DNA of 64,000 nucleotides from assembly GCA_017656255.1 (NCBI GenBank), contig JACDOE010000001.1, forward strand, positions 685,205-749,204, given 5' to 3'. The DNA comes from Bacillaceae bacterium. Its GTDB lineage: Bacteria > Bacillota > Bacilli > JACDOE01. The notes beneath the pieces are model-generated. The model had not been told where the DNA came from. It did no database searches and was given only the letters and a program-made list of their open reading frames with translations. Below, piece by piece: positions 49,334 to 58,506 of the stretch (positions are counted from its first letter, which is position 1; each line of letters begins with the position of its first letter). Position numbers and translations under genes: made by a program.

Positions 49334-50655
49334 TCATCAATCCCTCCAAAATAGGTCTCCAAGGATTGTACGGCCTGCTGAAGATCGGAAGGCTCGTGGA
49401 TTCCCTGATTGATAAACTGGGACATAATTGGCTGATATTCAATGGCCCGATCAACGTCTTTATTGGAACCCGCCTTGTAAGCCCCAATATTGATCAGATC
49501 TTCCGATTCCCGGTAAGTAGCAAGCAATTTCTTGAAATTTCGGGCAGCTTGCTGGTGGGTGTCAGTCGTAATCTGGTCCATCACCCGGCTGACACTGTTC
49601 AGAATGTCGACAGCAGGGTACTGTCCCTTCTGAGCCAGCCGGCGATCCAGTACGATGTGTCCGTCCAAAATACCTCGAACCGTGTCCGCGATCGGATCGT
49701 TCATGTCATCCCCGTCTACCAGGACATTGTAGAAAGCGGTGATGGTTCCTTTTTTTGAGGTCCCTGAGCGTTCAAGCAATCGGGGAAGCATGGCGAAAAC
49801 GGATGGGGTATAACCCCTCGTCGTCGGGGGCTCACCGATGGCCAATCCGATTTCCCGCTGGGCCATCGCCACTCGGGTTACGGAATCCATCATCAACATC
49901 ACATTCAACCCCTGGTCACGGAAGTATTCCGCAAAAGCGGTGGCGATCATCGCCCCTTTTATCCTCAGCAAAGGGGGTTGGTCCGATGTTGCGACCACCA
50001 CCACCGAACGTTTCAACCCCTCTTCTCCAAGGTCTTTTTCAATGAATTCCACGACTTCACGCCCCCGTTCCCCGATCAGGGCGATGACGTTCACGTCGGC
50101 CTTTGTATGACGGGCGACCATCCCCAACAGTGTACTTTTACCAACGCCACTGCCGGCAAAAATACCGACACGTTGTCCCATTCCTACTGTCAGAAGCCCG
50201 TCTATCACCCTGACCCCAAGGCTCAGCGGTTGCTGGATCCGGGGGCGTGACAGAGGTCCGGGAGGCGGATTATTCGTCTCATAATCCACCAGTTCACCCG
50301 GCAACGGCAGATCGTCAATCGGTCTGCCAATGCCATCCAGTACGCGGCCCAGGATTTCCGGACCCACTTTAACCGCCAGGGGAGAACCGGTGGCGACCAC
50401 ATCACAACCCGGGCCGATTTGTCCCAGTTCTCCCAGCGGCATCAACAACACCCTGTTCTCACGGAATCCGACCACCTCAGCCTGAACCGGTTTTTGATCG
50501 TTGGCCGGATAAATCAGACAAACTTCTCCGATTTTCGCATCGGGTCCATTGGATTCCACGGTAAGACCGATGACCTGAGTCACTTTTCCGTTATATCGAT
50601 AGGGATCGATCCTGTGTAAGACCTTCAGGTACTTGTTCACCTGTATCTGACTCAT
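49330..50655 (-). CDS. fliI: Flagellar export ATPase FliI
   Basis: F1-beta-like ATPase that powers unfolding and entry of export substrates. The 441 residues have P-loop AGSGVGKS (167-174), VIALIGERGREVVEFIEKDL, Walker B LMMDSVTRVAMAQREIGLA, and GEPPTTRGYTPSVFAMLPRL. I chose ATG 50655 behind GGAAGTG. Its first 65 bp overlap the end of fliH in another frame, which points to tight coupling. Confidence 0.97.
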   Translation of the reverse strand: MSQIQVNKYLKVLHRIDPYRYNGKVTQVIGLTVESNGPDAKIGEVCLIYPANDQKPVQAEVVGFRENRVLLMPLGELGQIGPGCDVVATGSPLAVKVGPEILGRVLDGIGRPIDDLPLPGELVDYETNNPPPGPLSRPRIQQPLSLGVRVIDGLLTVGMGQRVGIFAGSGVGKSTLLGMVARHTKADVNVIALIGERGREVVEFIEKDLGEEGLKRSVVVVATSDQPPLLRIKGAMIATAFAEYFRDQGLNVMLMMDSVTRVAMAQREIGLAIGEPPTTRGYTPSVFAMLPRLLERSGTSKKGTITAFYNVLVDGDDMNDPIADTVRGILDGHIVLDRRLAQKGQYPAVDILNSVSRVMDQITTDTHQQAARNFKKLLATYRESEDLINIGAYKAGSNKDVDRAIEYQPIMSQFINQGIHEPSDLQQAVQSLETYFGGIDE

Positions 50656-51472
50656 GTTTTTCACTTCCCCGCGCTACCTCTAACAGGGCTTTTTTTACTT
50701 CTTCAAGCTGTGTATCGATGCGGGCATCCAGACTGCCCATCGGAGTCTGGATGACACACCCCCCACCCTTCAACTGATGGTCCGGTATTATCATCAGTTC
50801 GGATTGCCCGTCTATCACCCGCAACAACCGCTCTCTGTTTTGCATGACGAAGGCGTGGTATTCCGGGTCTACAGAAAGGGTAATGGTGCCGATCACTCTG
50901 ACACGTGCCAGAGCCTCGGCGACCATCTCCGTCATTTTATCGGGGTTAAGCGAAAGTTCTTCGGCTATAATTTTTTGTGCAATCTGTGTAGACAGTTCAA
51001 TTAAAAAAGGCTCTGCTTCCGAGATGATCTTTTCTTTTTCGCGCTGGGCGGATTCCAGTATGTAAGCTGATTTTTCAATAAGATCCTGATACTCTCGGAG
51101 AGATTCCCGCCGTCCTTCTTCCCTGCCCTGCTCAAACCCTTCTTTTTGTCCCCGTTCCCGGGCTTCCTGTGCCAGTCTTTCTTTTTCCTGTTCAAAGGCC
51201 TTCCACTTTTCCGCAATCTCCTGCTCTGCTTCCTGCTTTAACTTTTCACATTGTTCACGGGTTTGTTCGAGCAGAGATTGCGCATCCTGATGCGCCTGTG
51301 CCATGATTTCGGAAGCGTCTGCTTTCGCCTGATTCATGATCGCATCTTTTTCTGATTCCTCGTGCTCTCGCTGCGGTTCTTTGCGAGGTTGAACCGGGAT
51401 GCGTTTTGAGATCTTGATTTCCTTGAACTCGTCCAGTTGTCGATACAAAGAAGCCTTGATCACATTAGACAA
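50591..51472 (-). CDS. fliH: Flagellar export ATPase regulator FliH
   Basis: Binds FliI and anchors it to the C-ring. The 293 residues have a long Glu/Gln/Lys-rich coiled coil (about 40-150) and a C-terminal domain resembling the V/F-ATPase peripheral stalk (IAQKIIAEELSLNPDKMTEM; GGCVIQTPMGSLDARIDTQL). I chose TTG 51472 (SNVIKASLYRQ) because GGAGGAG lies 9 bases upstream; an ATG 9 bp upstream is too close to that site. It overlaps the fliG stop by 8 bp. Confidence 0.92.
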   Translation of the reverse strand: MSNVIKASLYRQLDEFKEIKISKRIPVQPRKEPQREHEESEKDAIMNQAKADASEIMAQAHQDAQSLLEQTREQCEKLKQEAEQEIAEKWKAFEQEKERLAQEARERGQKEGFEQGREEGRRESLREYQDLIEKSAYILESAQREKEKIISEAEPFLIELSTQIAQKIIAEELSLNPDKMTEMVAEALARVRVIGTITLSVDPEYHAFVMQNRERLLRVIDGQSELMIIPDHQLKGGGCVIQTPMGSLDARIDTQLEEVKKALLEVARGSEKHESDTGEQVPEGLTQDRSLSI

Positions 51473-52484
51473 TGATATCATCTCCTCCGCCCCGGGCAAT
51501 GATAATCTCGCCAGCTTCTTCGAGGCGACGTATGATGGCGACGATTCTGGTCTGAGCTTCTTCTACATCACGCAAACGAACAGGTCCCATGAATTCCATC
51601 TCTTCTTTGAAGTTTTCCACCATCCGTTTGGACATGTTGCGGAAAATCGTCTCTTTCACATCTTCGCTGGCCACCTTCAGTGCCAAAATCAGGTCTGCAT
51701 TTTCCACATCGCGGATAACCCGCTGAATCGAACGATCGTCAAGCAAGACAATATCTTCAAATACAAACATTCTCTTCTTGATTTCTTCTGCAAGTTCGGG
51801 GTCCTGTAATTCAAGGGAATCCAGGATGGTCCGCTCTGTACTTCTGTCCACCCCGTTCAGGATCTGTACCACGGACTCAATACCACCCGCCGAGGTGTAA
51901 TCCTGAACAACCGTTGCAGACAGTTTCTTTTCCAGAACACGCTCAACCTGACTGACCACTTCCGGAGACGTGCTGTCCATCAGGGCGATTCTGCGTGCGA
52001 TATCCGCCTGCTTTTCCTGAGGCAGTGCGGAAAGAATGGTGGAGGCCTGTTCCGGGTCCAGGTATGACAGTACCAGTGCTATCGTCTGCGGATGTTCATT
52101 CTGTATAAAGTTGAATATCTGACCCGGATCCGCTTTGCGTGCAAAGTCGAAAGGACGAACCTGCAGGCTGGCGGTCAGACGGTTGATTACATCCATCGCC
52201 TTCTGCTGGCCCAGTGCCTTCTCCAGTACATCTTTGGCATAACCGATACCACCCTGGGCAATGTAATCCTGGGCGATGGCCAGCTGGTGGAATTCCTGCA
52301 GAACCTTCTCTTTTTCAACAAAGTCCACCTTTCGCACGTTGGCGATTTCAAGCGTCAGTTGCTCGACCTCTTCTTCTTTCAGATGCTTAAACACTTCTGC
52401 AGAAATCTCCGGCCCGAGTGCGATCAGTAATATGGCTGCTTTTTGCCGACCTGTGAGATCTTTCGTTTGTTGTTGTCGCGCCAT
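51465..52484 (-). CDS. fliG: Flagellar motor switch protein FliG
   Basis: Rotor protein that meets the stator and binds FliF and FliM. The 339 residues include LTGRQKAAILLIALGPEISA, the ARM middle domain (ENEHPQTIALVLSYLDPEQA is the region, with EHPQTIALVLSYL seen), and the C-terminal torque domain (FVFEDIVLLDDRSIQRVIRD; MSKRMVENFKEEMEFMGPVR). ATG follows AGGAGGAAGG. Confidence 0.97.
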   Translation of the reverse strand: MARQQQTKDLTGRQKAAILLIALGPEISAEVFKHLKEEEVEQLTLEIANVRKVDFVEKEKVLQEFHQLAIAQDYIAQGGIGYAKDVLEKALGQQKAMDVINRLTASLQVRPFDFARKADPGQIFNFIQNEHPQTIALVLSYLDPEQASTILSALPQEKQADIARRIALMDSTSPEVVSQVERVLEKKLSATVVQDYTSAGGIESVVQILNGVDRSTERTILDSLELQDPELAEEIKKRMFVFEDIVLLDDRSIQRVIRDVENADLILALKVASEDVKETIFRNMSKRMVENFKEEMEFMGPVRLRDVEEAQTRIVAIIRRLEEAGEIIIARGGGDDIIV

Positions 52485-52496
52485 AGTACCTTCCTC

Positions 52497-54053
52497 CTAA
52501 TCATCTAGTAACCAGGAACGCATAAGTGTCGCAAACTCTTCGGGCTTGTTCTTGGCCAGATTTTCAAGTTGCCTGCGTATCTGCGCTTCCTCCGATTCAT
52601 CTTCCTCAGGGATTTCATCCACTTTGACAGGTTCGATAATCTCCTCTTCCTCCTGAGACTTGCGACGACGCCTGATCAGCGTGTATATCATCGCTCCCGT
52701 AGAAGCAAGTGTTAACGCAATCAGCCCGATTAACAGGGTCGGATTAATCCGGTTCTCCGGTTCAAATGTCGGTTTGCCTTCGAACGTTCTCGGGAACACC
52801 GTGATACGGTTTTCGATATCCTGGTCTGTGAGAGCGGTGCCCTGAGAAGCCAGCGTGGTTCTGACCACATTTTTTATAATCTCTTCAACGTGCGGAATGG
52901 CGGGATCTCCATCCGGCAGATCCACCCCGACATTGATCGTGATGTCCTGTATTTCATAAGGGCTTTCCGTAACCTCCCGCTGGATACGATTGACTTCATT
53001 ATTAACTCTTTCAATGGTTTTTTCGTATTCACTTTCACCGCCGGATGTATTGCCGGGATATCCGGGAACATCCTGATCACCCACACCGGCAACTCCTCCC
53101 GGGGCTTCACCTGTTCCCTGAAAACTTTCCTGGATCTTTTCAATACTGATGGCAATACCTTCATTATTTTCAGGGTCGACTGGTTCTACCAGATTCTCAA
53201 CTCTACTTTCTTTATCAAAGTTCAGCTTGAGATAAGTGTGAACCAGCACTTTGTCGCGCCCGAGAATGGTGCCCAGCATATTCTTAAGCCCGTTTTCAAT
53301 CTCCCTTTGCAACTGGCGCTGGATCTCAAGTTGCTCATCAATCGCCATTGAAGATGAACCACTATTCCCCTCATCTTCCAGGGTCAGCATTTCGCTGAAC
53401 TGGTTCATAATCACGATGTTTTCCAGAGGCAGATCGGGAACACTGCGCGATACGAGATAATAGAGTGCGCGAATCTGGCTGTTGTCCAACCGTTTTCCCG
53501 GTTCTACCTGAACGATCACGGATGCAGTCGATTGCTGCGTTTCACCGGGGGTGATAAACACAGATTCTTCAGGCAATGTGATCATGACTTCCGCGTTTTG
53601 AACCCCGTCTATTCGAGTCAACAGATTACGCAGTTCATTTTGCATCGCATCCCGTTCGATCACATCCAGTTGCCGGTCAGAAGTACCGAACCCCATGTTC
53701 TGGCTGAAGACTTCGTAACTGATGGAACCGTTTTTGGGAATCCCCTGGGCGGCCAGTTCAACTGTAATACTGGCTGCGTCTTTTCGGGGAACCATAATAT
53801 TGGTTCCACCCGGAGCCAGTTTGTAATCGTACCCCCTGTTGTCCAGTGCTTCTTTGATTTCTCCAATTTCCTGCTGACTTAGATTGTTGGAATACAGGTT
53901 GATATATTCTGGTCGTGATGCATATAAAATGAACAGAATGATGGCAGCAAGGAGAAACAGAAGCGATGCGCCTATCATTACTTTTTGTCTGGTAGTGAAT
54001 CGATTCCAGTATTCAGTTGCTTTTTCTCTTAATTGTTGGAGTCGTTCGTTCAT
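52497..54053 (-). CDS. fliF: Flagellar MS-ring protein FliF
   Basis: Forms the membrane ring on which the flagellum is built. The 518 residues have TM helices near residues 26-45 and 435-460, ring-building motifs between (LYSNNLSQQEIGEIKEALDN; GTSDRQLDVIERDAMQNELR), a variable Gly/Glu-rich loop (about 290-335), and an acidic C-terminal tail that binds FliG (ENLAKNKPEEFATLMRSWLL). ATG follows GGGGGGAAAC. Confidence 0.97.
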   Translation of the reverse strand: MNERLQQLREKATEYWNRFTTRQKVMIGASLLFLLAAIILFILYASRPEYINLYSNNLSQQEIGEIKEALDNRGYDYKLAPGGTNIMVPRKDAASITVELAAQGIPKNGSISYEVFSQNMGFGTSDRQLDVIERDAMQNELRNLLTRIDGVQNAEVMITLPEESVFITPGETQQSTASVIVQVEPGKRLDNSQIRALYYLVSRSVPDLPLENIVIMNQFSEMLTLEDEGNSGSSSMAIDEQLEIQRQLQREIENGLKNMLGTILGRDKVLVHTYLKLNFDKESRVENLVEPVDPENNEGIAISIEKIQESFQGTGEAPGGVAGVGDQDVPGYPGNTSGGESEYEKTIERVNNEVNRIQREVTESPYEIQDITINVGVDLPDGDPAIPHVEEIIKNVVRTTLASQGTALTDQDIENRITVFPRTFEGKPTFEPENRINPTLLIGLIALTLASTGAMIYTLIRRRRKSQEEEEIIEPVKVDEIPEEDESEEAQIRRQLENLAKNKPEEFATLMRSWLLDD

Positions 54054-54124
54054 GTTTCCCCCCGTATATCCATGCGTCTGTTATTGATCTCGCTGATTGT
54101 GTGACTGGTCGGGATTAATTAGGA

Positions 54125-54424
54125 TTAAAATTGCATTCTCATTATCTCCTGATAAGCTTCAACCGCTTTGTTTCGAACTTCGAGGGTCAGCTGCAGGCTC
54201 AGCATCGCTTTTTGTTCGGCGAGCATAACTTGATGAACATCCTGAACCTCACCTGCCGCCAATTTTTCTGTCATGATTTCCGCCTCAAGCTGTGCACGGT
54301 TCACTTTTTCAATAGACTGATTTAAAAAATCACTGAAAGAGGCGGCAGCTTCACGGACGGTATATTTGTTTACCTGTGAAGGAGGATTGACGTTTGCCAG
54401 GGCTCCTATCTTATGTATTTCCAT
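54125..54424 (-). CDS. fliE: Flagellar hook-basal body protein FliE
   Basis: Links the MS ring to the rod. The 99 residues have the conserved C-terminal core VHQVMLAEQKAMLSLQLTLE, VRNKAVEAYQEIMRMQF after FSDFLNQSIEKVNRAQLEAE. ATG follows GGGAGGTGAAACC. About 70 bp separate it from fliF. Confidence 0.96.
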   Translation of the reverse strand: MEIHKIGALANVNPPSQVNKYTVREAAASFSDFLNQSIEKVNRAQLEAEIMTEKLAAGEVQDVHQVMLAEQKAMLSLQLTLEVRNKAVEAYQEIMRMQF

Positions 54425-54459
54425 CTGGTTTCACCTCCCGACAATAAACCGGTTATGAC

Positions 54460-54918
54460 TTAACGCCCCAGTTCAAGCGCTTTGAGATACATCGATTTCG
54501 CTGTATTAAAAGATGTGGCATTCGCTTCATAAGATCGGGAAATCATGGTTAAATCCGCCATTTCTCTCAACAGATCAACATTGGGCAAAAGGACATAACC
54601 GTCTTCGCCTGCATCAGGGTGGTCCGGCTGATAAACCCGTTTAAAAGGGGTTTCATCCTCAACGATCGCCGAGACTTTGACGCCATCACCTGTTGTCGAC
54701 TGTCCCCGATTGACCGCAGCCTGCAAAAAATTGTCAAATGACTGCGATGTTTTCGGTTCCAGAACCACCATTTTTCTGCGATACGGTTGCCATTCCCCGT
54801 TAACGTACTCCGCACGGGTTGTATTGGCATTGGCAATATTGGCCGAAACGACATCCATCCGTAGCCGGTTGGCCGTTAGTGCCGACGCACTAATATCAAG
54901 ACTGGAGAAAAGCCCCAT
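54460..54918 (-). CDS. flgC: Flagellar rod protein FlgC
   Basis: Proximal rod subunit. The 152 residues show the rod signature FSSLDISASALTANRLRMDV, SANIANANTT at the N-terminus and MISRSYEANATSFNTAKSMY at the C-terminus. Its ATG shares a base with the flgB stop (TAATG). Confidence 0.97.
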   Translation of the reverse strand: MGLFSSLDISASALTANRLRMDVVSANIANANTTRAEYVNGEWQPYRRKMVVLEPKTSQSFDNFLQAAVNRGQSTTGDGVKVSAIVEDETPFKRVYQPDHPDAGEDGYVLLPNVDLLREMADLTMISRSYEANATSFNTAKSMYLKALELGR

Positions 54919-55325
54919 TATCTACCCCTCCCTTCAATCGCACTCCGCAACCGGTTGAAATATCCGCCGGTTTGCTGGATTAAGGACTGATACCACAGTG
55001 CATTTTTTGCCATTTTCGTCACTTCGTAATCAATATCCACATTGTTACCATTGTTGTTCATGACGGTCCCCTTCCGGACCACGATTTCCGGTTGAACAGC
55101 AACCCGGGACTTCTGTCCGATTTCAATATGCCGGGGGTCCGTACGGTAACCTTTGAATTTGCTGTCTGATTGCATCGCCTGTTGTAAATGAGATTCAAAT
55201 GAAACCTCTTTGCTTTTGTAATGCGGTGTATCAACATTGGCAATATTGTCAGCAATGACTCTCTGTCGCATGCTGGAAGCATCCAGAGCCTTCTCCAGCA
55301 GTATCAGGTGGTTAGAATTGATCAT
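54918..55325 (-). CDS. flgB: Flagellar rod protein FlgB
   Basis: Proximal rod subunit and first gene of the fla/che operon. The 135 residues contain LLEKALDASSMRQRVIADNI, ANVDTPHYKSKEVSFE and the C-terminal helix MAKNALWYQSLIQQTGGYFN. AGGAGG lies 9 bases before ATG 55325 and 6 before a GTG at 55328; either may be used. Confidence 0.96.
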   Translation of the reverse strand: MINSNHLILLEKALDASSMRQRVIADNIANVDTPHYKSKEVSFESHLQQAMQSDSKFKGYRTDPRHIEIGQKSRVAVQPEIVVRKGTVMNNNGNNVDIDYEVTKMAKNALWYQSLIQQTGGYFNRLRSAIEGRGR

Positions 55326-55328
55326 CAC

Positions 55329-55487
55329 AAAAGGCCTCCTAACCTATTGCTACCTTTTTCCTGATTCAATCATTCTACAAATAGGTTAATAATTCCTGCA
55401 ATTTTCGACAGAAATTTTTAATGTGAGCTGGCGGGGGCTAATTTTGTTGAATTATTGTTAAAAAAGGGAATGACGGGGTACAGGGCT
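55329..55487 (-). promoter_or_regulatory. fla/che operon 5' leader
   Basis: About 155 nt between the predicted start site and flgB. Its most distinct feature is an 8-bp pairing AACCTATT/AATAGGTT (55380-55387 with 55341-55348) whose 3' arm ends directly at the AGGAGG ribosome binding site. No open frame with its own start site is seen in it. Confidence 0.5.
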
Positions 55488-55522
55488 GTTATACCATTTT
55501 TTATTTTAATTTGTAGAATTTT
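55488..55522 (-). promoter_or_regulatory. fla/che promoter with CodY-box-like sequence
   Basis: Minus-strand extended -10 TGG-TATAAC (TATAAC at 55488-55493) with no good -35 hexamer. The -35 area is covered by a 15-bp sequence at 55508-55522 that matches the CodY consensus AATTTTCWGAAAATT at 11 of 15 positions on the plus strand. In B. subtilis CodY is known to repress the fla/che promoter. I saw no convincing sigma-D promoter here. Confidence 0.5.
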
Positions 55523-55532
55523 TTTGCGCTTG

Positions 55533-55577
55533 ATAAAAATAAAAAAAGTTCATCGCATTAACGCGCGATGAACTTTC
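55533..55577 (-). terminator. Intrinsic terminator after codY
   Basis: A perfect 12-bp stem (55565-55576 with 55545-55556, 8-nt loop) followed on the minus strand by a long T-rich tract (TTTTATTTTTA). It insulates hslV-hslU-codY from the fla/che operon. Confidence 0.92.
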
Positions 55578-55612
55578 ACAAAACTTGTCCAAACCTTATG
55601 CTGAATCAAAGT

Positions 55613-56392
55613 TTACGAGGTTTTGATTTTCTCCAGTTCGGGGAGTAGTTTTTCATTGAGTACCTTAATATACGTTCCTTTCATACCCAGTGAGCGTGAT
55701 TCGATGACACCGGCACTCTCCAGTTTGCGAAGGGCATTGACAATGACAGATCGGGTGATACCGACTCTGTCGGCAATTTTGCTGGCAACCAGCAACCCTT
55801 CTTTGCCATCCAATTCTTCAAAAATATGTTCGACGGCCTCAAGTTCACTGTAAGAGAGTGAACCGATCGCCATCTGCACGACAGCTTTGCTGCGGGCTTC
55901 CTCTTCAATCTGTTCGGCACGTTCCCTGAGGATCTCCATACCGACAACGGTTGCTCCGACTTCAGCCAGAACCAGATCGTCATCCGTAAAATTCTCGTTC
56001 AACCTGGCAAGAATCAGGGTACCCAGACGGTCCCCCCCACCAACAATCGGCACCAGCGTGGTCAGCCCGTTCCGGAAGACATCTTTCATTTCTACCGGAA
56101 AAGCTGTCAACGGGTTGTCAACATCCAGGTTAGCCGATGTTTCTTCTACTTTTAACAACTGTGAGCTGTATTCTTCCGGAAAACGTCTCTGTTCCAGCAT
56201 CTTTCTCATTCTTTCACTGTCGATTTCCTGGGCCAGTGAATATCCCAGAAGTTTTCCTTTACGGCTCACAACAAAAATGTTGGCCTCAATGACTTCACTC
56301 AATACTTCTGCCATTTCCATAAAGTTAACAGCATGACCCGCTGTTTTCTGAAGCATACTATTAATTCTTCTTGTTTTTTGTAATAAATTCAT
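55613..56392 (-). CDS. codY: Global nutrient-responsive regulator CodY
   Basis: Branched-chain-amino-acid and GTP sensor that represses many genes in rich conditions. The 259 residues have the N-terminal GAF domain ([36 protein letters not shown]) and the C-terminal winged HTH ([40 protein letters not shown]). Order hslV-hslU-codY-flgB is as in B. subtilis. ATG follows GTAGGAGGAT. Confidence 0.98.
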   Translation of the reverse strand: MNLLQKTRRINSMLQKTAGHAVNFMEMAEVLSEVIEANIFVVSRKGKLLGYSLAQEIDSERMRKMLEQRRFPEEYSSQLLKVEETSANLDVDNPLTAFPVEMKDVFRNGLTTLVPIVGGGDRLGTLILARLNENFTDDDLVLAEVGATVVGMEILRERAEQIEEEARSKAVVQMAIGSLSYSELEAVEHIFEELDGKEGLLVASKIADRVGITRSVIVNALRKLESAGVIESRSLGMKGTYIKVLNEKLLPELEKIKTS

Positions 56393-56423
56393 TTTTTATC
56401 CTCCTACCTGTTCACATATTCAC

Positions 56424-57824
56424 TTATAGAATGTATTGACTTAAATCTTTGTTTTTAATGATATCCTTCAGTTTCTCCTGAACATAGTCAGGGGTAATCT
56501 CGATTTTCTCAAGATGAATATCCGGCGCTTCGAATGACAGGTCTTCGAGCAGTTTTTCCATGATGGTGTGGAGACGTCGCGCACCGATATTATCTGTCGT
56601 CTGATTGACTTCTGTTGCCAGTCTGGCAATCTCTTTAATAGCATTGTCAGAAAATTCAACTTTTATTCCTTCAGTTTCCAAAAGAGACACATATTGTTTG
56701 GTCAACGCATTCTCAGGTTCTTTCAGAATGCGAACGAAATCTTCTACCCCCAGATTATCCAATTCGACACGGATCGGGAATCTTCCTTGTAATTCCGGAA
56801 TTAAATCTGAAGGTCTGGCAATATGGAACGCACCGGCCGCTATAAACAGAATGTGGTCTGTCTTGACCGGGCCATATTTTGTCATAACAGTAGATCCTTC
56901 GACAATCGGAAGAATGTCACGCTGAACCCCTTCCCGGGAGACATCAGGACTTCCGCCCTGATCTTTTCCGGCAATCTTATCGATCTCATCAATAAAAATA
57001 ATCCCGGATTGTTCCGCCAGCTCTACGGATTCCTGATAGACTTCGTCCATGTCAATCAATTTCTGTGCTTCCTCTTGAATCAGAACTTTTCTTGCCTCTC
57101 TCACCGGCAAGCGGCGCTTCTTCTTTTTCTTCGGCATCAAATTGCCGAACATTTCCTGCATGTTAATCCCCATCTGTTCGATGCCGGCTCCGGAAAACAC
57201 ATCAAACATGGTCGGCGCATGATCATCCACTTCAATTTCGACCATTTCATCTTCCAGTTCTCCCAAGGAGAGTTTAAATTTAACCTGTCGTCTCCGCTGG
57301 GTAATATCTTCATCGTTGTCCGGCTTTTTTTGCTCGTTTTGTGTTTCCTGATTGCCAAAAAACATCTCCAGCGGGTTATGAAATTTTGTTTCCTTTTTTG
57401 CGGAAGGGACCAGAATGGTCACCAGTCGTTCTTCCGCCAGTTGTTCAGCCCTGTCCTTCACCTGCTCCATTTTTTCAAGTTTGACAATACGAATGGCGGT
57501 TTCGACCAGGTCTCGAACCATGGATTCCACGTCTCGGCCGACATAGCCGACCTCCGTAAATTTGGTCGCTTCCACTTTGACGAAAGGAGCCCCCACCAGT
57601 TTAGCCAGTCGCCGTGCAATCTCTGTTTTTCCCACACCGGTCGGCCCGATCATTAGAATGTTTTTGGGCACGATTTCATCCCTGAGTGACTCATCCAGCA
57701 GACTGCGTCTGTACCGGTTGCGAAGTGCAATGGCCACAGCACGCTTGGCACGGGTCTGGCCGACGATGTATTTGTCAAGCTCTTCGACAATCTTCCTGGG
57801 CGTTAGATTCTCAGCTTTTTTCAA
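56424..57824 (-). CDS. hslU: HslU/ClpY ATPase subunit of HslUV protease
   Basis: AAA+ unfoldase that feeds substrates to HslV. The 466 residues have N-terminal [18 protein letters not shown]-loop [11 protein letters not shown] (60-67), the inserted I domain (about 110-230), Walker [12 protein letters not shown], sensor region and the C-terminal end DLSQYIL that docks on HslV. The start codon is TTG behind TTGGAGGGC. Confidence 0.97.
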   Translation of the reverse strand: MKKAENLTPRKIVEELDKYIVGQTRAKRAVAIALRNRYRRSLLDESLRDEIVPKNILMIGPTGVGKTEIARRLAKLVGAPFVKVEATKFTEVGYVGRDVESMVRDLVETAIRIVKLEKMEQVKDRAEQLAEERLVTILVPSAKKETKFHNPLEMFFGNQETQNEQKKPDNDEDITQRRRQVKFKLSLGELEDEMVEIEVDDHAPTMFDVFSGAGIEQMGINMQEMFGNLMPKKKKKRRLPVREARKVLIQEEAQKLIDMDEVYQESVELAEQSGIIFIDEIDKIAGKDQGGSPDVSREGVQRDILPIVEGSTVMTKYGPVKTDHILFIAAGAFHIARPSDLIPELQGRFPIRVELDNLGVEDFVRILKEPENALTKQYVSLLETEGIKVEFSDNAIKEIARLATEVNQTTDNIGARRLHTIMEKLLEDLSFEAPDIHLEKIEITPDYVQEKLKDIIKNKDLSQYIL

Positions 57825-57842
57825 TGCAAGCCCTCCAATTTG

Positions 57843-58391
57843 TTATCCGCTGATTTCCTCAATGACCAGGTTCTGATTGGTAAACACACAAATTTCAGAA
57901 GCCGTAACCAGGGCGGCTTCTGCGATCTCCCTCGCTTTCATGTCCGGGCTGTATTTTTTGAGGGCCCGGCCGGCCGCAAGGGCATAATTCCCTCCCGAAC
58001 CGATGGCGAGAATCCCGTCATCAGGTTCTATCACTTCTCCAGTACCGGATACAAGGAGCAAATCCTCTTTATTCATCACAATTAACATAGCTTCCAGTTG
58101 CTTCAACATTTTATTGGTTCGCCAATCCTTGGCAAGTTCAACCGCAGAACGCTTGAGGTTGCCGTGATACTCTTCAAGTTTGCCTTCAAATTTCTCAAAC
58201 AGGGTAATCGCATCTGCAACAGAGCCGGCAAAACCTGCGATCACTTTATCTCCATATAACTTACGTACTTTTTTGGCATGTTGTTTCATTACAACGCTGT
58301 TTCCAAGCGTTACCTGACCATCTCCGGCCATGGCCGATTCCCCATTATGTTGAATGGCAAATATGGTGGTGGCATGAAACGTCTTATCCAT
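57843..58391 (-). CDS. hslV: HslV/ClpQ peptidase subunit
   Basis: Threonine-protease-fold peptidase that forms the HslUV complex with HslU. The 182 residues start [20 protein letters not shown] and contain [20 protein letters not shown] and [14 protein letters not shown]. The usual Thr-Thr is at residues 8-9 rather than directly after Met, so a short N-terminal extension must be removed, or a residue within it must act, for an N-terminal nucleophile. ATG follows AAAGGAGAGG. Confidence 0.96.
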   Translation of the reverse strand: MDKTFHATTIFAIQHNGESAMAGDGQVTLGNSVVMKQHAKKVRKLYGDKVIAGFAGSVADAITLFEKFEGKLEEYHGNLKRSAVELAKDWRTNKMLKQLEAMLIVMNKEDLLLVSGTGEVIEPDDGILAIGSGGNYALAAGRALKKYSPDMKAREIAEAALVTASEICVFTNQNLVIEEISG

Positions 58392-58477
58392 CCTGCCTCT
58401 CCTTTCATAAAAGTGGGACAGCCGTTTTGCCTTTACTCACGGGATAAGCAGACCATATACCCCCCATGAGCAATTTA

Positions 58478-58506
58478 ATCGTATCACATCAATTCGTCCC
58501 TAGCAA
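58478..58506 (-). promoter_or_regulatory. Sigma-A-type promoter of hslV-hslU-codY
   Basis: Minus-strand -35 TTGCTA (58501-58506, overlapping the trmFO stop codon) and -10 TACGAT (58478-58483) with a 17-bp spacer. About 80 nt of leader precede hslV. Confidence 0.65.

Noticed and set aside
55400-55422. Second CodY-like sequence (AATTTTCGACAGAAATT)
   Set aside because: Half-sites look right but their spacing is wrong; only about 9 of 15 positions match the consensus.
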